The notes beneath the pieces are model-generated. The model saw nothing but the letters and a program-made list of their open reading frames with translations, did not search any database and was not told the origin of the DNA. Position numbers and translations under genes: made by a program. Source: Panorpa germanica (Eukaryota; Arthropoda; Insecta; Mecoptera; Panorpidae). Taken from it: a stretch of 64,000 bases of DNA. The DNA lies in the NCBI GenBank assembly GCA_963678705.1, contig OY783223.1, positions 9,828,721-9,892,720 of the forward strand, written 5' to 3'. Shown in pieces: positions 47,470 through 60,477 of the stretch (the first letter of the stretch is position 1; every line of letters begins with the position of its first letter).

Positions 47470-48849
47470 CTCAAGTTTTATATCAACACGTATGTTTGAA
47501 TTAATTTTAAATTCTGTGGAATGTTTTATTATACCAGAGGCTCACGTGAAGGGTGCTGTTCTGCCAACTTTCTTATTCCCGATAAACTTAATATTGAATT
47601 GACACTTAAGTTTTAGACAACCAGTGCCCAAATTTCCAAATTAGATCCATTGTATTTTCGTTTCATGAATTATTTCCTTTATATGTTATATTTGATTGTG
47701 AACATGCCGGGTAGTGAACAATGTAAGCAAGTGCACAGGTTGCGGACGCGGAGATTTGAATTTATGCTTAACCAATGCCTGGGATCATTATTCCCTGTAT
47801 ATGTAAATCAGTGAATGTAAGGCCTTTACGAAAACGAGTAGCACAACGATCTCTAAAATATGGCTCACCGATTCGCTTCATTCAGGCTTTGAACTCTTTT
47901 ATAAAGAACTAGGAAAATAAATTCGGTGAAGAACACAATATGCATAATAGCATGTAAACTCGGCGACTTATTGAAGTATAATAAGTCGATGACTTAAAAA
48001 ATATTCTCTTTTTTAATTTAATTTATATTTCAAGATATTTTCTCTTATATTGAAGTTCTAGCTATTTTACGCTTAAAGTTAATACTCTAAAATCTTACTA
48101 ATTATTTCGAAAACGCCTTTAGTCGTCTTATCGATGATTCACGATTTGTTTTATTATTTATTTATGCAATTGTATAGCTCATTAATTCAATACTATTTAA
48201 TTGAAACAATATAAACATAATTTGATATATAAATATAATAATAGAATAAATTCAATGAGAAAATAAAAATTATGGTACATTTAAATATAATCGGTTAGAC
48301 AATGGTTTAATGGCTTAATGGGAAAATGGGTGTTGGCTAAAACTGAAGGTAAAGTGGCAGTGGAAGAAGGGGAGGATCAGTTTGACAATCACGTCACGTC
48401 ATAAACTGTGAGATAAAAGTTGGAAGTGATAAAAATGAAAGAAATACACACTAAAGTCAGTGGTGCTATCAAAAACAAAATGTTTTTTTTTAAATGGGCT
48501 CTTTCAAGTTCTAGAAATCAAGGAATCTGATCCAGTCCTCGTTGTATAATGTGCAAGATCAGATCGATGACAGCAATATAGTTGACACGTCCGCGATTGC
48601 TGTATCCCCAAGTTATGTTGCTGCTATGTAGATACGCCGTTAACTTCACACATAACGCTTTATACGATATACATTAAATATCGTATATTGTCTTCGTTTA
48701 TGATTTATTACCGTTGCTCATATCATTATCCTCCATAAATTATTATAGGAGTATTCGATATTGTACAATCCAAGGAAATATTTAAAAAACACCTCATATA
48801 ATAAACAAGAAAAATTGAGTATTTTCTAGATTGATCATGTTTTTATCTC

Positions 48850-48920
48850 TGTAAAACTGTACTATATTTTTTAAAGTTGGCTATAAGGACCTGAAATATC
48901 TAACTATTTTTTAACTACAG
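48850..48920 (-). repeat. C-family fragment
   Basis: 'gtaaaactgtactatat', followed by 'aaagttggctataaggacctgaaat', is similar over about 60 bp to the part of the copy at 11311 that reads 'agtgtactatata...aaagttggttactagaacct'. The termini are absent. Confidence 0.35.
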
Positions 48921-50610
48921 TTACTAACAAAAATTGTAACCTAGGTATTTCAGCTAGCAGTGTAGTTAAAGTTAGCTACCAACAAGGTTAAGGAATTAAC
49001 CTACAGGCTACTAACTACTACAATAATTAGTTAAAGAAAAACTCATAAGAATATTTTTATAATTAAAAAAAACACAATTACAAATAAGTATTGTTTTGAA
49101 TTTATGAGTCAGTTACGACGTAAGCATTAATTCATAGACCACGAAAGATTTATTCTGATTAAGTTCTGCCATGGGCACGTGTCTGAACCATGGACCACGG
49201 ATCCATGGACCGGTATTAATAATGGTATCCAGTAAGTTTATACTAATTGCTTCAGCATGCTATGTTCTTCATTTGCACGTTGTGTAACGGCTTTAAAGAA
49301 GTACGACGGCAAGAGTAAAACCCGGAGCAATATTTAACTGCTAAAATGTCAGTTAATTTGAGATTATTATCCCTTTTATTTATGGTACCTTGGTTTACTA
49401 ACTGAGTGTTCTAAATAACAGTGTATTCTAAAGGCAGCTAATGACCTTCTTTATGGCACTGCTTAAAATAATTTGAAATTATTTATAGTTAAAAATAGAC
49501 TTGGTGCCTGATCTTAAAACGTATTTTAAAGGCATCTAATTTGATAGGTAAAAACCCGATTCTGTACTCTACTAATAGTAAAACAAAACCTCAACCGCCT
49601 TACAAATAAAAATTTATACCGAACAGGCTTATTATCAGTTTATACATGGTATAACTTTAAAACAGGTTTATTTGTAAGGCAGTAAGTGTTTTTATTGTAA
49701 TAACAGAAATATATTGAATAAAAATATTGTTTTTTTTTTAATTTTATCTAGTCTACTGCAAAAACTAGGTCCTTGAAGTACATTTTTTTCTTTTATTAAA
49801 AAATTTGTAGTTGTTGCACAAAACTTTATCCCAATCATACGCCTGCATCAAATATATTAGAAGTTATTGTTGCCTAAACATAGCATCAAACCGAAACGGG
49901 AATAGAAACGACTGGGAAAGTACTGTGACAATAACTGAGATCAGCTATTCACATGACGTCATTGACATGTATTGCAAGATATCGTTGATATTAACACTTT
50001 TGTATTACTAACCATACAGATAATACTAAAACCAGTACCAACATACTATAAGAACATTTATCATGCGACTCACGTACAATCCTTATCAATGAGATGGACC
50101 CTATAGTCCGCGTAAAACAATGCCCTTTAATACCTTAATGCGACACTGCTCATAGTACCAACTTATACAATAATTTATTGCAAAAACTCTTTCCTAAGTT
50201 AAATAAAACATGGTTCCATAATTTTACGATATATTGTATATGGAGTGCATACCCCGCCATGTACAGTGTACAGTGTACACCTTACATCGCTGCGCCGTTA
50301 TAGTGTGATGTCCACCTACTGAAACCTGTACGGCTGCACCGCAAGAATGCGTTCCGATTCCGTACAGAATAATAAATAAACAAATCAAAGTGAATAATAG
50401 TAAATGGTCTAATAATAACAACAATATAAACACTAAATCATACGTAAACACAAATTGTACAGCGCGCGGTTGCAACGGTGTAGCCACACGGGTATGCCTT
50501 GTACTTGATCAGGCAACACCACGCGTTGAGTTAAGATAATGACTTAAAAGAGGGATAGAAAACCTAGCGTAATAGGGCTAGTATACTAACAGACAGATAT
50601 CTTAGTCTAT

Positions 50611-50990
50611 AACCGGCTCTAGACGATGGGGTGAACGTTTGATTCACTCCAACGTGTGAGTCAAATATTAGAAGATTGACAAGGCAAATTTCCTGCTACA
50701 CGATGGAGCGAATGTTTGATCCGAATGGTTTATTTATTTTATTAATTTGTTGATATTATTGACACTGTCACTGTTTAACAAAAACTTTCAAGTAAATCAA
50801 GAAATCTTCAAGTACAACCTTCCTTTGTTGGACGATTCGTGCAGCAGTGCATGACATGTGGATCAAGTGTGTGGTGGGGGTGGAAAAATCCCTTTTGACG
50901 TGAGTCAAAACACTGACAACAGCCCGAACTTCTTCCAATATGAACGTAGAACACATGACATTGGACACACTTAGTTCCAGCGTCGAACCA
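50611..50990 (+). mobile_element. D-type element, copy 2 (right end lost)
   Basis: It starts ACCGGCTCTAGACGATGGGG and follows copy 1 through 'ttagttccagcgtcga', then diverges. It has an extra ~70 bp block containing 'gtgtgtggtgggggtgg' that copy 1 lacks, while copy 1 has its own insert at about 6715-6870. Confidence 0.6.
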
Positions 50991-51387
50991 TGGCGCCTGT
51001 TTATGAAAGAAAATAACTGAATGTATAAATTATGATTCAGCGTTGCACACCCCTGTTTTAAAGCATCATTTATGTGCAGTGAACCTGATTGCAGTGATTT
51101 TAAATTAGTTGGTTATAGTCTATCGTAGGTGGCGACATGCGCGTTATTATATCAGAATATAATATTAATATCTTAACCCAAATAATAGAGATACTAGATT
51201 ATAATGTTTCATTAATATATTATGTGTAAAACAATAAATAATATAATATTACATAATTTATAGTTATTAGTAATACGTGTTACAAAATTAAATATGTTTA
51301 TGCACATTCAATATGAATAAGCTCATTAACGACCCTTAAGTGTCATTCCCACCTAGTAATTCATATTTAATATTCAGTATTAGTTTT

Positions 51388-51915
51388 ATACTTAGAGCCT
51401 TATAGCCTTTCTTTCCTATAGAATAAAAGTGTGTCTATAATGTGTGCGAGAGAGAAAGGTATATGTTCCTATTTGTTCGGTATGCGCATGCGTTGAAGGT
51501 GACAGCTGTCTAGATATAATAAATATTAATATTCTATTAAGATGTAATAAATATTAAATATGTAAAGAAATTATATTTCTTTAGTTAGTACAAAGCTCGT
51601 CTGTCGGTAAAACAATGACCGTTCAGTGAAAACATATACTCATGAAAGGCTGTAGTGATAACGACCAACACAGTTCATATTTGGAGTGGACAGAACTCAC
51701 GTTTTTAGTTATATTTATATTTTTATATAGTTTATTTATATTTATACATATTTACATCAATATATTGTCATATTTAACAACTGTATTATATCTATACAGC
51801 TCTGACTGTCACTTTCGACGCATGCGCATAGAGAACAAATAGGAACATATACCTTTCTCTCTCGCACACACTTTCAGGTCCAGCATTCTCTCTCAATATA
51901 CATATATGCTCTGAG
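51388..51915 (-). mobile_element. E-type element with long inverted repeats, copy 2 (inverted)
   Basis: The arms are at 51443-51510 and 51806-51868. The interior reads 'atttggagtggacagaactc', the reverse complement of copy 1, so this copy is inverted. The right flank 'caggtccagcattctctctc' is the complement of copy 1's left flank, which shows that the element extends beyond the strong arms. The 66-codon frame at 51642 is not supported by copy 1. Confidence 0.68.
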
Positions 51916-53568
51916 GTTTTATATTTAAAACTTAAATTGTATGTTTTAGTCACAGAAGAGAATAAACGTTTCCTGCAGTGTTTTGTTTTAACTTTTAATA
52001 CCTTCGGTATGATATTCTCAGTGAATCACCTTTAAGCAATTAGGTTTTAGACGCTTGTGCAATTCCCGATATCGGACAAGCTCCGCCCCTCGTATGATTA
52101 CTGAAGAAAATGATCGGTTATCATCCATGGCATAAGCACAAGAAGAGACTGTTACCGACAGCCGACAGACTGTCACAATCAAAGAACAACAATGCACCAT
52201 TAAATATTGAAACGTTAGTACAGTTCATGCGTTCAGATACCTCGTGCATGTACCTCGTATGTGTGGGAACCAAAAATTATCGAAATAAACAAATTACAGG
52301 AACAATGAAGAGTAATCAGCAGCAATTTAAAACAACAAGAAATAAAATGTTGCTATCAAAATCTTGGGAAATGTCTTGCATTGTTTTAAGAGAGAATTGA
52401 TAGAGGTCTTAATTTAGAGTTGACCCTTAGGGCGAAGGTCACACGGGGTTGTGACCTCCAATTAATATATAGTCTTCATATTATAAATAAGACATTTAAA
52501 AACCTTATTTCAATATTGGTACAACATTTTTCTGAAAGTTTTAGGCGATCAGGTAAACACTAAATATGAAATCTTCTTCAAACTATATCATAACAAAGCT
52601 TGTAAACTTCTTTAATTACAGCAGGCAAACTTAATTTATATGACGTGTTCGAGTAAGATGATTAACTAACGGTAGATGTTGTAGAAATGCAAAGTTTAGT
52701 GCCTTCGGCGTCTATAACATATACAGGAAGACTAAAAGAAGCTTATTGCGTTACTTTAAAGTAATTTTATAGTTGTAAACTCAGCTTACAACAAATAAAT
52801 TAACATAAATTATGAATCACATCTCGTTGAATTTCAATTTAATTCAGAGCTTAGCAGCGAGTTATTACTGTTCCTAACAAAACCACATCATATATTTTTC
52901 CTGTTTATTTTTCCTCTATTAAATTTGATCGCCAAATACCCTGCAGCGATTATTGCATCCCACACGCGTTTAAAATGAACCTAAGAGTATGTAATAGACA
53001 ACCTTGTTTGTTATTTCATAATATTCAGAGTGAAGTTAGTAATAATATAAAAAAACACTTCAATAAAGTAAACCACCGCACTGAATATCCTAGTTGGCGT
53101 CACTGAGATACAGTCAACGTTAGAGGAAGAAAACCTTCTTCACATTGTCAAAAAGCCAAAATTTTGATGTGTGATATTATTGGAATACCTCTCTGACTCA
53201 GAAAAATATGGGTTTTGATTTAACGGTATTAAACTTTCGATTTATCGTATGTGTAACCACTACAATATGAACGTAGACCTGATCTGATGGTATGGGAAGA
53301 CCAACTGTAAGATTGTAGATTGCAATCAGATCTTAGAAATTGTATTGGTATAAGAATATCAGACTAAGGCTACTGCAATGAACAAGTTTACATCTATGAA
53401 TGTATAATGGGCTAAATACTTAATGCGAACTCGAACTGAACAGACAATTGAACGAATCACGTAAACAGAAATCTGCATGAAATTAGAAGAGTAATAAAAT
53501 GAAACTATAACAAAAATTGAATCGGATTGAAGATTTGATCATTTCATATGAAATGTCCTTAATAGATA

Positions 53569-53890
53569 TGTATTATTATTATTTTTAATGTTTTTGCCAT
53601 TTGGCGCTACATTCTTGTGCCTTAACTCATTTATTTACATGTCATTGTGCTTAATTCAATTTTGATCCTTATCTCTCTTTCCTCGTTCCTTTTCTCTATC
53701 TCCGCCATCCAACTCTTTCCTTTAATAACTGCCCAATATTATTTTCGCTTATTACCTTTTTCTCACATGAAAATTTAATGTGCTCCAATGTTTCTATCTT
53801 CGTCTGCACATCCTTTCTCGCTATTTGCACAGTTTCTGTTTCCTTTCTCCTCGTTTCCCAATCTAAATCTGGCAATCCTTCTTATGTTTT
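53569..53890 (-). mobile_element. LINE 3' end (minus strand)
   Basis: Read on the minus strand, a degraded reading frame (RLGNETRRKETETVQIARKD..., then KIETLEHIKFSCEKK) resembles the C-terminal region after the reverse transcriptase of insect LINEs: basic, with TIEHI..C-like spacing. It is followed by a 3'UTR, 'caagaatgtagcgccaaatg', and an AAT-repeat tail at 53569-53586. It shares this 3'UTR with 60478-60680. The reading frame is broken. The clade (Jockey/CR1-like) is inference. Confidence 0.6.
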
Positions 53891-55718
53891 TTTCTCTTAA
53901 TAGATATATAATTTTTACTTATATCTGATGGAATACGACGAATGTGTTTAAAGGTATGGTGCATTGAAGATGATGTTTCGAAGAGAAATGAACTTATTTT
54001 TAATCATCTTTTAAATAAAAGTGTCAAGTTATATACAAGGTATTTTTCTGTCTAAAAGCGGAGTGGTTAGAGCACAAAATCAATTTAACTTTTTCCCTGC
54101 TAGATTCGTAATTTTGACAACTGTGCAGCAGCTTCTTGTTCGGTTTCTAATTAAGTCAACTATGTTTATAAGTTAGAACAGATTTAACACATTTGTAATT
54201 CCTAGCTGCTTCACAATGTTAGTGTGTTAGTTGTAATATCGCAACCGGAAATCGCCTACACCTGGGAGCGGCCTCTACACGCCTGCGGCTCGTTGCGGCT
54301 TCAACATCTATGAGTATTACAAATCCAAGAGTTCCAGAACTCCAGGTCCAGTGTCAGAGTGTCAGAGTGTGCTCCAACAAGTATTTACATAAATTAAGAT
54401 TTTATATTGCACCAGGAGATCGGAAATATTCGAAATCTTAAAGCTGATTCACAAATACTGTATCGTACCTTAATTTCTTTGTAATAAATACCTGTAGTAT
54501 GAAATAACATTGTACGCCAGTGCTCAGTATATTTATTTTATGTATAATATTAATTACAAGTATGTATATGATGTAAATAATTTTTATGATATTAAACTTT
54601 CCAGGTTATTTACATTTTTATAAACATATTCACATATTTCTTACGTTGAAATATGTTAAATATAATTAGGTTAATTAAGCAGTACTTAATATTTATGTAC
54701 GCTTAATGAAATGAGCAATTATTTTGCCGGTATTCATTAAACATATGGATCAGCTATACAGAAAGTAATAATCAATATTTTCATCAGTCGGTGATGATCA
54801 GGAAGTTTTAGAGAGATGTACGAAACTACTGCTTTTTATAAATTAAGTACTTGATTACTTTTTAATTAAGGTATTAGTTAAGAAAGGGGGAAGAACACTT
54901 GTGATTGTAATACAGTTCTATTGAGATTGAAACGACGTTATATTTCTTTAATTAATTATAGACTTATATCCTCCTTTTAAAGTTTTAATTAATAACCCAA
55001 TACGTTAAGAAATTAAAGTAAAATTAATATTCATAGTTTTTTTCTATGCTACGTAATACAGAACATACTCATATTTATTGATTTATGATCACTTGTACCC
55101 ATTTCCCCATAAGACCAATGTATTTTATGTCAATTTTCAACAATTAATTTCTTTAAAATATGAACGGTTACCTACCCTGAAATTTTAACAGTAAATTCAT
55201 TGACCAGGAATCTACACGTACAAAAATTCTGAGCCCTTAAATCGAAAATTATTTTCTCGCTCATACATCCTTAAGATAGTTCACTCGTAAAAGCACTTTT
55301 CTTACGATGAAGCAAGCAAGACCTTAAAACAAACTCAAGGAAAAGTAATTGGGAGTATGCCTTAGAAAGGAAAATACAGATTTAGTGTATTACTTTTAGT
55401 TTAGAAGTTATTCCTTTCTGTGTACATCTACCACAAAAGTAGAGTGCAGATCGGTTTGTCCTGTGCGCTCTACCTGAATCAATTCAACTCCAATATTCCA
55501 CAGCTCTTACTTTTAGTACAAGTTATGAACTTGTCTGTTCAGAGTCGTTGCCGTTACGGTTAATAGTGTTATACACGGCACTCGTTATGTTGATGTAACA
55601 AAATCAAAGTGGGTGGAAAATATTGACACTGATCCAGTGTTTGAAATGGCATCATACAGTGCAGGAGATTATGTTATGCTAAACCATGTGAATTCATATC
55701 ACTCCAAGGTTATCTCTT

Positions 55719-55738
55719 CTAGTGTGTGTGTGTGTGTA
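55719..55738 (+). repeat. GT microsatellite
   Basis: About eight GT units after 'cttcta', ending in 'atgcaat'. Confidence 0.85.
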
Positions 55739-55879
55739 TGCAATGAACTTTAATGGTACGAGTACATATCATTTACAACGGGTATTCAGAGCATGACTGA
55801 TTTATTGATTGTACTGGTGGGTGGATTGATGTTGCCGACATTTATACGTGGTATACACTGTTAATAATTTCAACAAGAA

Positions 55880-56230
55880 TAATTGTAAATTCTCTTCTTA
55901 CTTTTCAATGTTCGTCCCTCTTGTTATCTTTCACCACTGTCTCCTCCTTACTTCCATCACCTATCTACTTTCTTCCCTAGCAATTGTTCCTCAAGACTAC
56001 CTCTGCTTATAAAGTTTCTCCTCCTTTTGTCTTCTCTTTCTCTCTATCTCCGTAATCCATAGTCTTCCTTGCAATAACTCCTCCAAGATTAATTCACTGT
56101 CCACTTTATCCTGACACCTATACTTAATGCATTCTAATTTTTCTACTGTTCCCCAATACCTACTGCCTCTCTTCATTCTACAGCCTGAACCACAGTCAAT
56201 CATTTTCACATCATTTCCCCCTTTATTTTC
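55880..56230 (-). mobile_element. LINE ORF2 C-terminal remnant (minus strand)
   Basis: The minus-strand frame at 55997-56209 reads in part RGSRYWGTVEKLECIKYRCQ, then KVDSELILEELLQGRLWITE and a lysine/arginine-rich end. That matches the general layout of LINE ORF2 C-termini in insects (GS.YW, E..C, basic tail). Downstream, 'tacttccatcacctatctac' (plus sense) recurs near 46400. It is 5'-truncated with no intact reverse transcriptase. Confidence 0.55.
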
Positions 56231-59200
56231 CAGGTACCGTGATAATCCCTGAGCCTATAACCTTCTGTAATTTGTATTGTATCATCCTCTGCTGTTATTG
56301 CATCTTCACGTCTCTTTCTCACAAATCGCAACAGTATTACATGCAAGCGCATTTCCTTTAAAAGGGGTAAGAATTATTAGATCAAAAACTGTCAACTATA
56401 TAGGTGTATTCTAATGGTGACAACTTTTGTAACCGTTACTTACTACGAACTGATGTGATAAAATGGCCGCTATAGCCCTATGACAAGCATAGAGACAAGT
56501 CGAAGTCCAAGTTCTAGACTTTAACAGGGGAACAGGGCCCACACGGTACTGGCAAGGTACTGTCATTGTTTGTAATATTTATTAGGCATTCACGTTATTT
56601 TTTATAATTTCAGTGTTGACAACTATCTGCGTTATTTATTTACATTTGTAAGCAGTTAAACTATTTTGTTGCTACCTTTCAAGAGTAAAGCTGCTGCTGG
56701 AGGCTCTTGGTATTTGAATAAGGTAATAAATATATTATACAATTAAAATTCATCACATTTATGTATATATAGGTATGGGTTTGGATTTAAACTGCGACTT
56801 ATTTGTTTTCCATACTAATACCATCACTTCCTGTTTTACAATTCAGAGCTTTTTGCGTAAAGGATGTAAAGCAAGAGGGTTAAGTTAAGTTGACAAATTG
56901 TTTGTACTAAAGGAGTACGATTGTTTGATGCCATTTTTCTCGCAAGGAAATGTATAAACACATAATTAAATTAATTCTAATAGCATCTAAATTCAGAAAA
57001 TTCACTTTGAATTTAAAAATGTAACCCGCCACTGTGTCCTCTAACAACAATAAGACAATTATGTAGAATTAAATGTGAGTCCAAAAACAATGATTTAATA
57101 AATAGGAGACTGCGTTAGTAGCGAAAGAAACAAACCTCCTCTCTGCTAAATTACATAAACCTTGATATTACTAAAGCATCGCTTAAGTTTTGTCTTAAAA
57201 TATTATAAATATTTTGTTGAAACATCATCATCCATCAATAAAGCATACGATTACCAAAAAATTAAAATTTTTTAATTTAACTTATCACTAGATCTACCAA
57301 ATGAATAGTCAAACATCTCCAAATGTTATGTTCAAATCAAGAGAGATATATTATAGTCGTCGTTAGTGACCTAAATGACTCTATATACAGTGAGATTTGA
57401 CCTTTTGACCTTGTCTTAGTCTATTAACACGTTTAACACAACAAGCTAGGTGGTACATTTAATCAAAATGCATTCCAAATAACATGGACGGAGACAGGTC
57501 ATCAGGGTCAGGTGTAAAAGAGACAGCTATAGTAAAAGACAAGAGCAAGAGATATTCTGTCCCGTCTCGCCTCACAAATTACAACTTAATTTGATATGTT
57601 TATTTTTTTTTCATCGTGTGGAACATCCAATGACATTTAACATGGATTTAAGTCAACGATGGCAATGAAGCAATCCTGTACTGAGATATCATCGAGTGTT
57701 TCAAGGAATAGGGGCAGTGGGAAGACGGGTAGAAGGGTAGAAGGGAAGAGAGAGTGTTGGTAATTGAAGCCTGAAGTCTCTGGAGGATCGAGTGATCGAT
57801 TGGATGCTGGGAACGATTTATGTGTCATTGCGATCGATGATATTATTTAAGAAAAAAAATATTGTTCAGATTTGGGACTAATGAAAATAAGTGATTTGGA
57901 TTGGTGTTGATTATTTTATAATAATTTTGTCTAATTGGTTTTATTACTTTTTTCATACTATCTTTTGGAAGCCCCTCTCCCCTTTGGCACTTACAGCAGC
58001 CTACCTGGGGCCTTACACATTCTAATATGTGAGGAAACAAGCATACTCGCAGTTCTCAATGCTTCACATCTTAGCTAATATAATTTTTAAATAGAAATAA
58101 TAAAACTAATTGTTATTATTAGTTATTTAGTGTATTTTTCATCGGCGGTGTTATTAATTTCTTTAAGCTTTTCCCGAAATCCGTCATAATTCTCTCTCTG
58201 TCTCTCGTTGTACTCTTAGCTTCGTACGTTTTGTAATACATGTCGAGCCGAGCACGCCAACCACCCAACCCAACAAATTAGAGTGTGCATGGGATCTTTA
58301 AGACGACCCTGAATAACAAATCCTCATCGTTGGGTTTCTTGTACCTCGACCACGTCAGATTTGTCCCTTACTAACAGCACTGCCTTGTATTTATTACAAT
58401 GATTTAGATTAATTCCCAAGATTTTGTTAATTTATTTTACAAAATAACAAATATATACAATGGTACTTATAATAATATTGTATGCATTTCATTCGCTGTT
58501 ATTTTCTTTTCGTTTTTGTAGTTGATGCTGGCTTCCTGTTCCTCTCAAAGGCGGAGGACATTCTTTTAATTTTGATTTAATACAAATACAAACAATTTTG
58601 ATCGGAATCCAATTAGATGCGAATCGTATCACTCCGAATGGTGATTGGAATCCTATTAGACATTAGTGTGAGATTACATGAAGCTCCGTACCCCCTCTGA
58701 CAGCCTTCCTAATACTTTTCAAACGACGTTTGCCGAGGTGCAAGTCGTGCTACTACCCAGTACTAAATATGTTCTCCCGAACGCTGTTTGACTACTGTCT
58801 AACCGCTCTCTGATACGAGATTGCTAAGATACGACAAAGAGTAACAACCTTTGAGAACCACTGTCCGTTCTAGAGTCTCCTGGCTCTGGGAATGATTTGT
58901 TTCTTCTCGTTCAAATGACAAATCTGTTATCAGCCGTCTAGCGGACTCCAACTTGTTTATGATTATTTACTGTTTATTACTATCAATTTTATGGGTTCTT
59001 TTTTTATTTTTTATTCTCATTGATTTATCTGATTGTACCTTAATAATATATGTCTTGCTTGTCAACCTCTCCTTCTTTCTTCTCCCCTTTCCACCCGGAT
59101 ATAAATGATAACATTTTAGTTTATTGCTTAAATTTGTTATATTTCTTTAGCCTGCAGTGTTTTACAGATTTCAATTTTATTAAATGTAGTCAAGTTACGA

Positions 59201-60154
59201 TTATCTGTCTGACCTTTTCTAATCGATATTCCGTTTTATTGAATATCAAGAAATATAAATAAACTTGAAGATCAATCATTAATAAAAGAATAATTCTGAT
59301 AGATTACATGGAAACTAGCCAAACTCTAAGCTAGTAAAATTCTAGTACGAAATGTTTCTTTTTTAAGAGCAAATTTTTCAAAAACTGTGATGGTATTTAT
59401 GTGCAATACTTAGTTAATAAATAAGATTTAGTTTGCAAAGGTAGCGAAATATGTTTTTATACACAAATGTATGAAATAAACTCTCACAAAATAAAAAGGC
59501 CATGAATGATGCAGGCAATAAAAATGCACACGAAAAAATGATCGATGTTATCTGTTAACTATAAAAAGTCTTAAATCAATATTGTTGTTAATAATTGAAA
59601 AGATAAAGTAACAAAATAAATAATGTTGATATAATAAAATCGAAACATGCACTTTATTGACCATAGTAATTTATTATTTATTTTACGAGTATAAGGAATG
59701 GACGACTATGGTAAATGGTAACGGCAACGGTCCCTATCTTTGTTGACCAATCAAAAGACATTATTCAATAAAACTATAACACGAAACAAGTTCTCTGTAA
59801 TCTAACCATCTAAAACCATCAGCACTCAGTTTGTGCTATATTATTTACTCACTTTACGGATTAAGTCCGAATTAAGATATGCGATTTAGATCTCCAATAA
59901 AGGAATCTCCTCAGATGTTGTTTTCTTTATTGAATTTGAAGTATTTTCTCTTCATAAAAAAGCTACGAACTCAAATTTAACACTATTTTATACAAAATAT
60001 CATAAAAAAAAACAGGAGATGCTTGTCTTCTTGTCAAAAGGGTTTTTAGGTCTTAGTATTTGATTTATAATTTTCATTAAAAGACAAAGTACCGCTATAA
60101 AGGTCGGAGAAACATCAACATAAAATTTAAAACAAATAAAAGTGTATCACTCAC

Positions 60155-60205
60155 CCATTGATAAAAATCTTTGAATGCTGCATCTTTGTCTGTCATCAGT
60201 GGAAA
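60155..60205 (-). CDS. Candidate 5'-most exon of a minus-strand split gene (51 nt)
   Basis: Read on the minus strand, a T-rich tract ending TTTGTTTCAG precedes a 51-nt segment that ends TGG and is followed by GTGAGTGA, a near-ideal donor. Read from its first base the segment is 17 open codons (FPLMTDKDAAFKDFYQW). It holds two ATGs in different frames. One starts MTDKDAAF in the phase-0 frame. The other, at 60183-60181, has A at -3 and two in-frame TGA codons just upstream, so it can only be an N-terminus (MQHSKIFIN). No domain or signal peptide is visible and I do not recognise the protein. Its place upstream of two other exons with introns of 21-37 kb suits the 5' part of a large gene. The splice boundaries are seen directly. 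That it is coding, and in which frame, is inference; a 5'UTR or non-coding exon is possible. Confidence 0.5.
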
Positions 60206-60477
60206 CTGAAACAAAAAATATCTGATAAGAAATAATATCATGTTAAACAGAATGAATGAAATCGATTAAAATATACATTGAAGAGCCTTAATCAATCATG
60301 ATTTGTTTCCTCAAATGTTTGTATATCATTTTTTTCTTAAAGAATACAACATTTTTAGGATAAAGTTAGTCATGTCCAAATAGACCCTTTCTTACACATC
60401 AGAGAACAATATTTGATACTATTTTTTAGTATTTTTTACTTCCTATAATTTGAAATCGAAGGGCGAATTATAGTATA

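Larger units (their letters stand above)
39082..60154 (-). other. Inferred 21 kb intron (or two introns if the 85-nt exon is used)
   Basis: This lies between the exons at 60155 and 39081. It carries a TWA-flanked element at 39623, an F-type element at 42236, an A-type MITE at 43707, LINE 3' regions near 46.4, 53.6 and 56.0 kb, a D copy at 50611 and an E copy near 51.4 kb. Stretches where I see no gene or repeat: 39845-42230, 44070-46330, 46645-47255, 47475-48845, 48925-50605, 51000-51385, 51920-53560, 53895-55875 and 56235-60150. They are AT-rich, with a few GC-richer islets near 44983-45045, 54241-54320 and 58230-58380. Confidence 0.35.

Noticed and set aside
48662-48691. Short perfect inverted repeat TATACGATAT...ATATCGTATA
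   Set aside because: Ten-base AT-rich palindromes are expected often here. It is not comparable to the 30-bp hairpin at 37262.
52110-52400. 96-codon plus-strand frame (MIGYHPWHKHKKRL...)
   Set aside because: No family resemblance, no compositional shift and no splice or promoter context. About this many long frames are expected by chance at this AT content.
54241-54430. GC-rich start of a 63-codon plus-strand open stretch
   Set aside because: No start codon at the GC-rich end and no splice acceptor. It includes a short tandem 'gtgtcaga' and reads like repeat debris.
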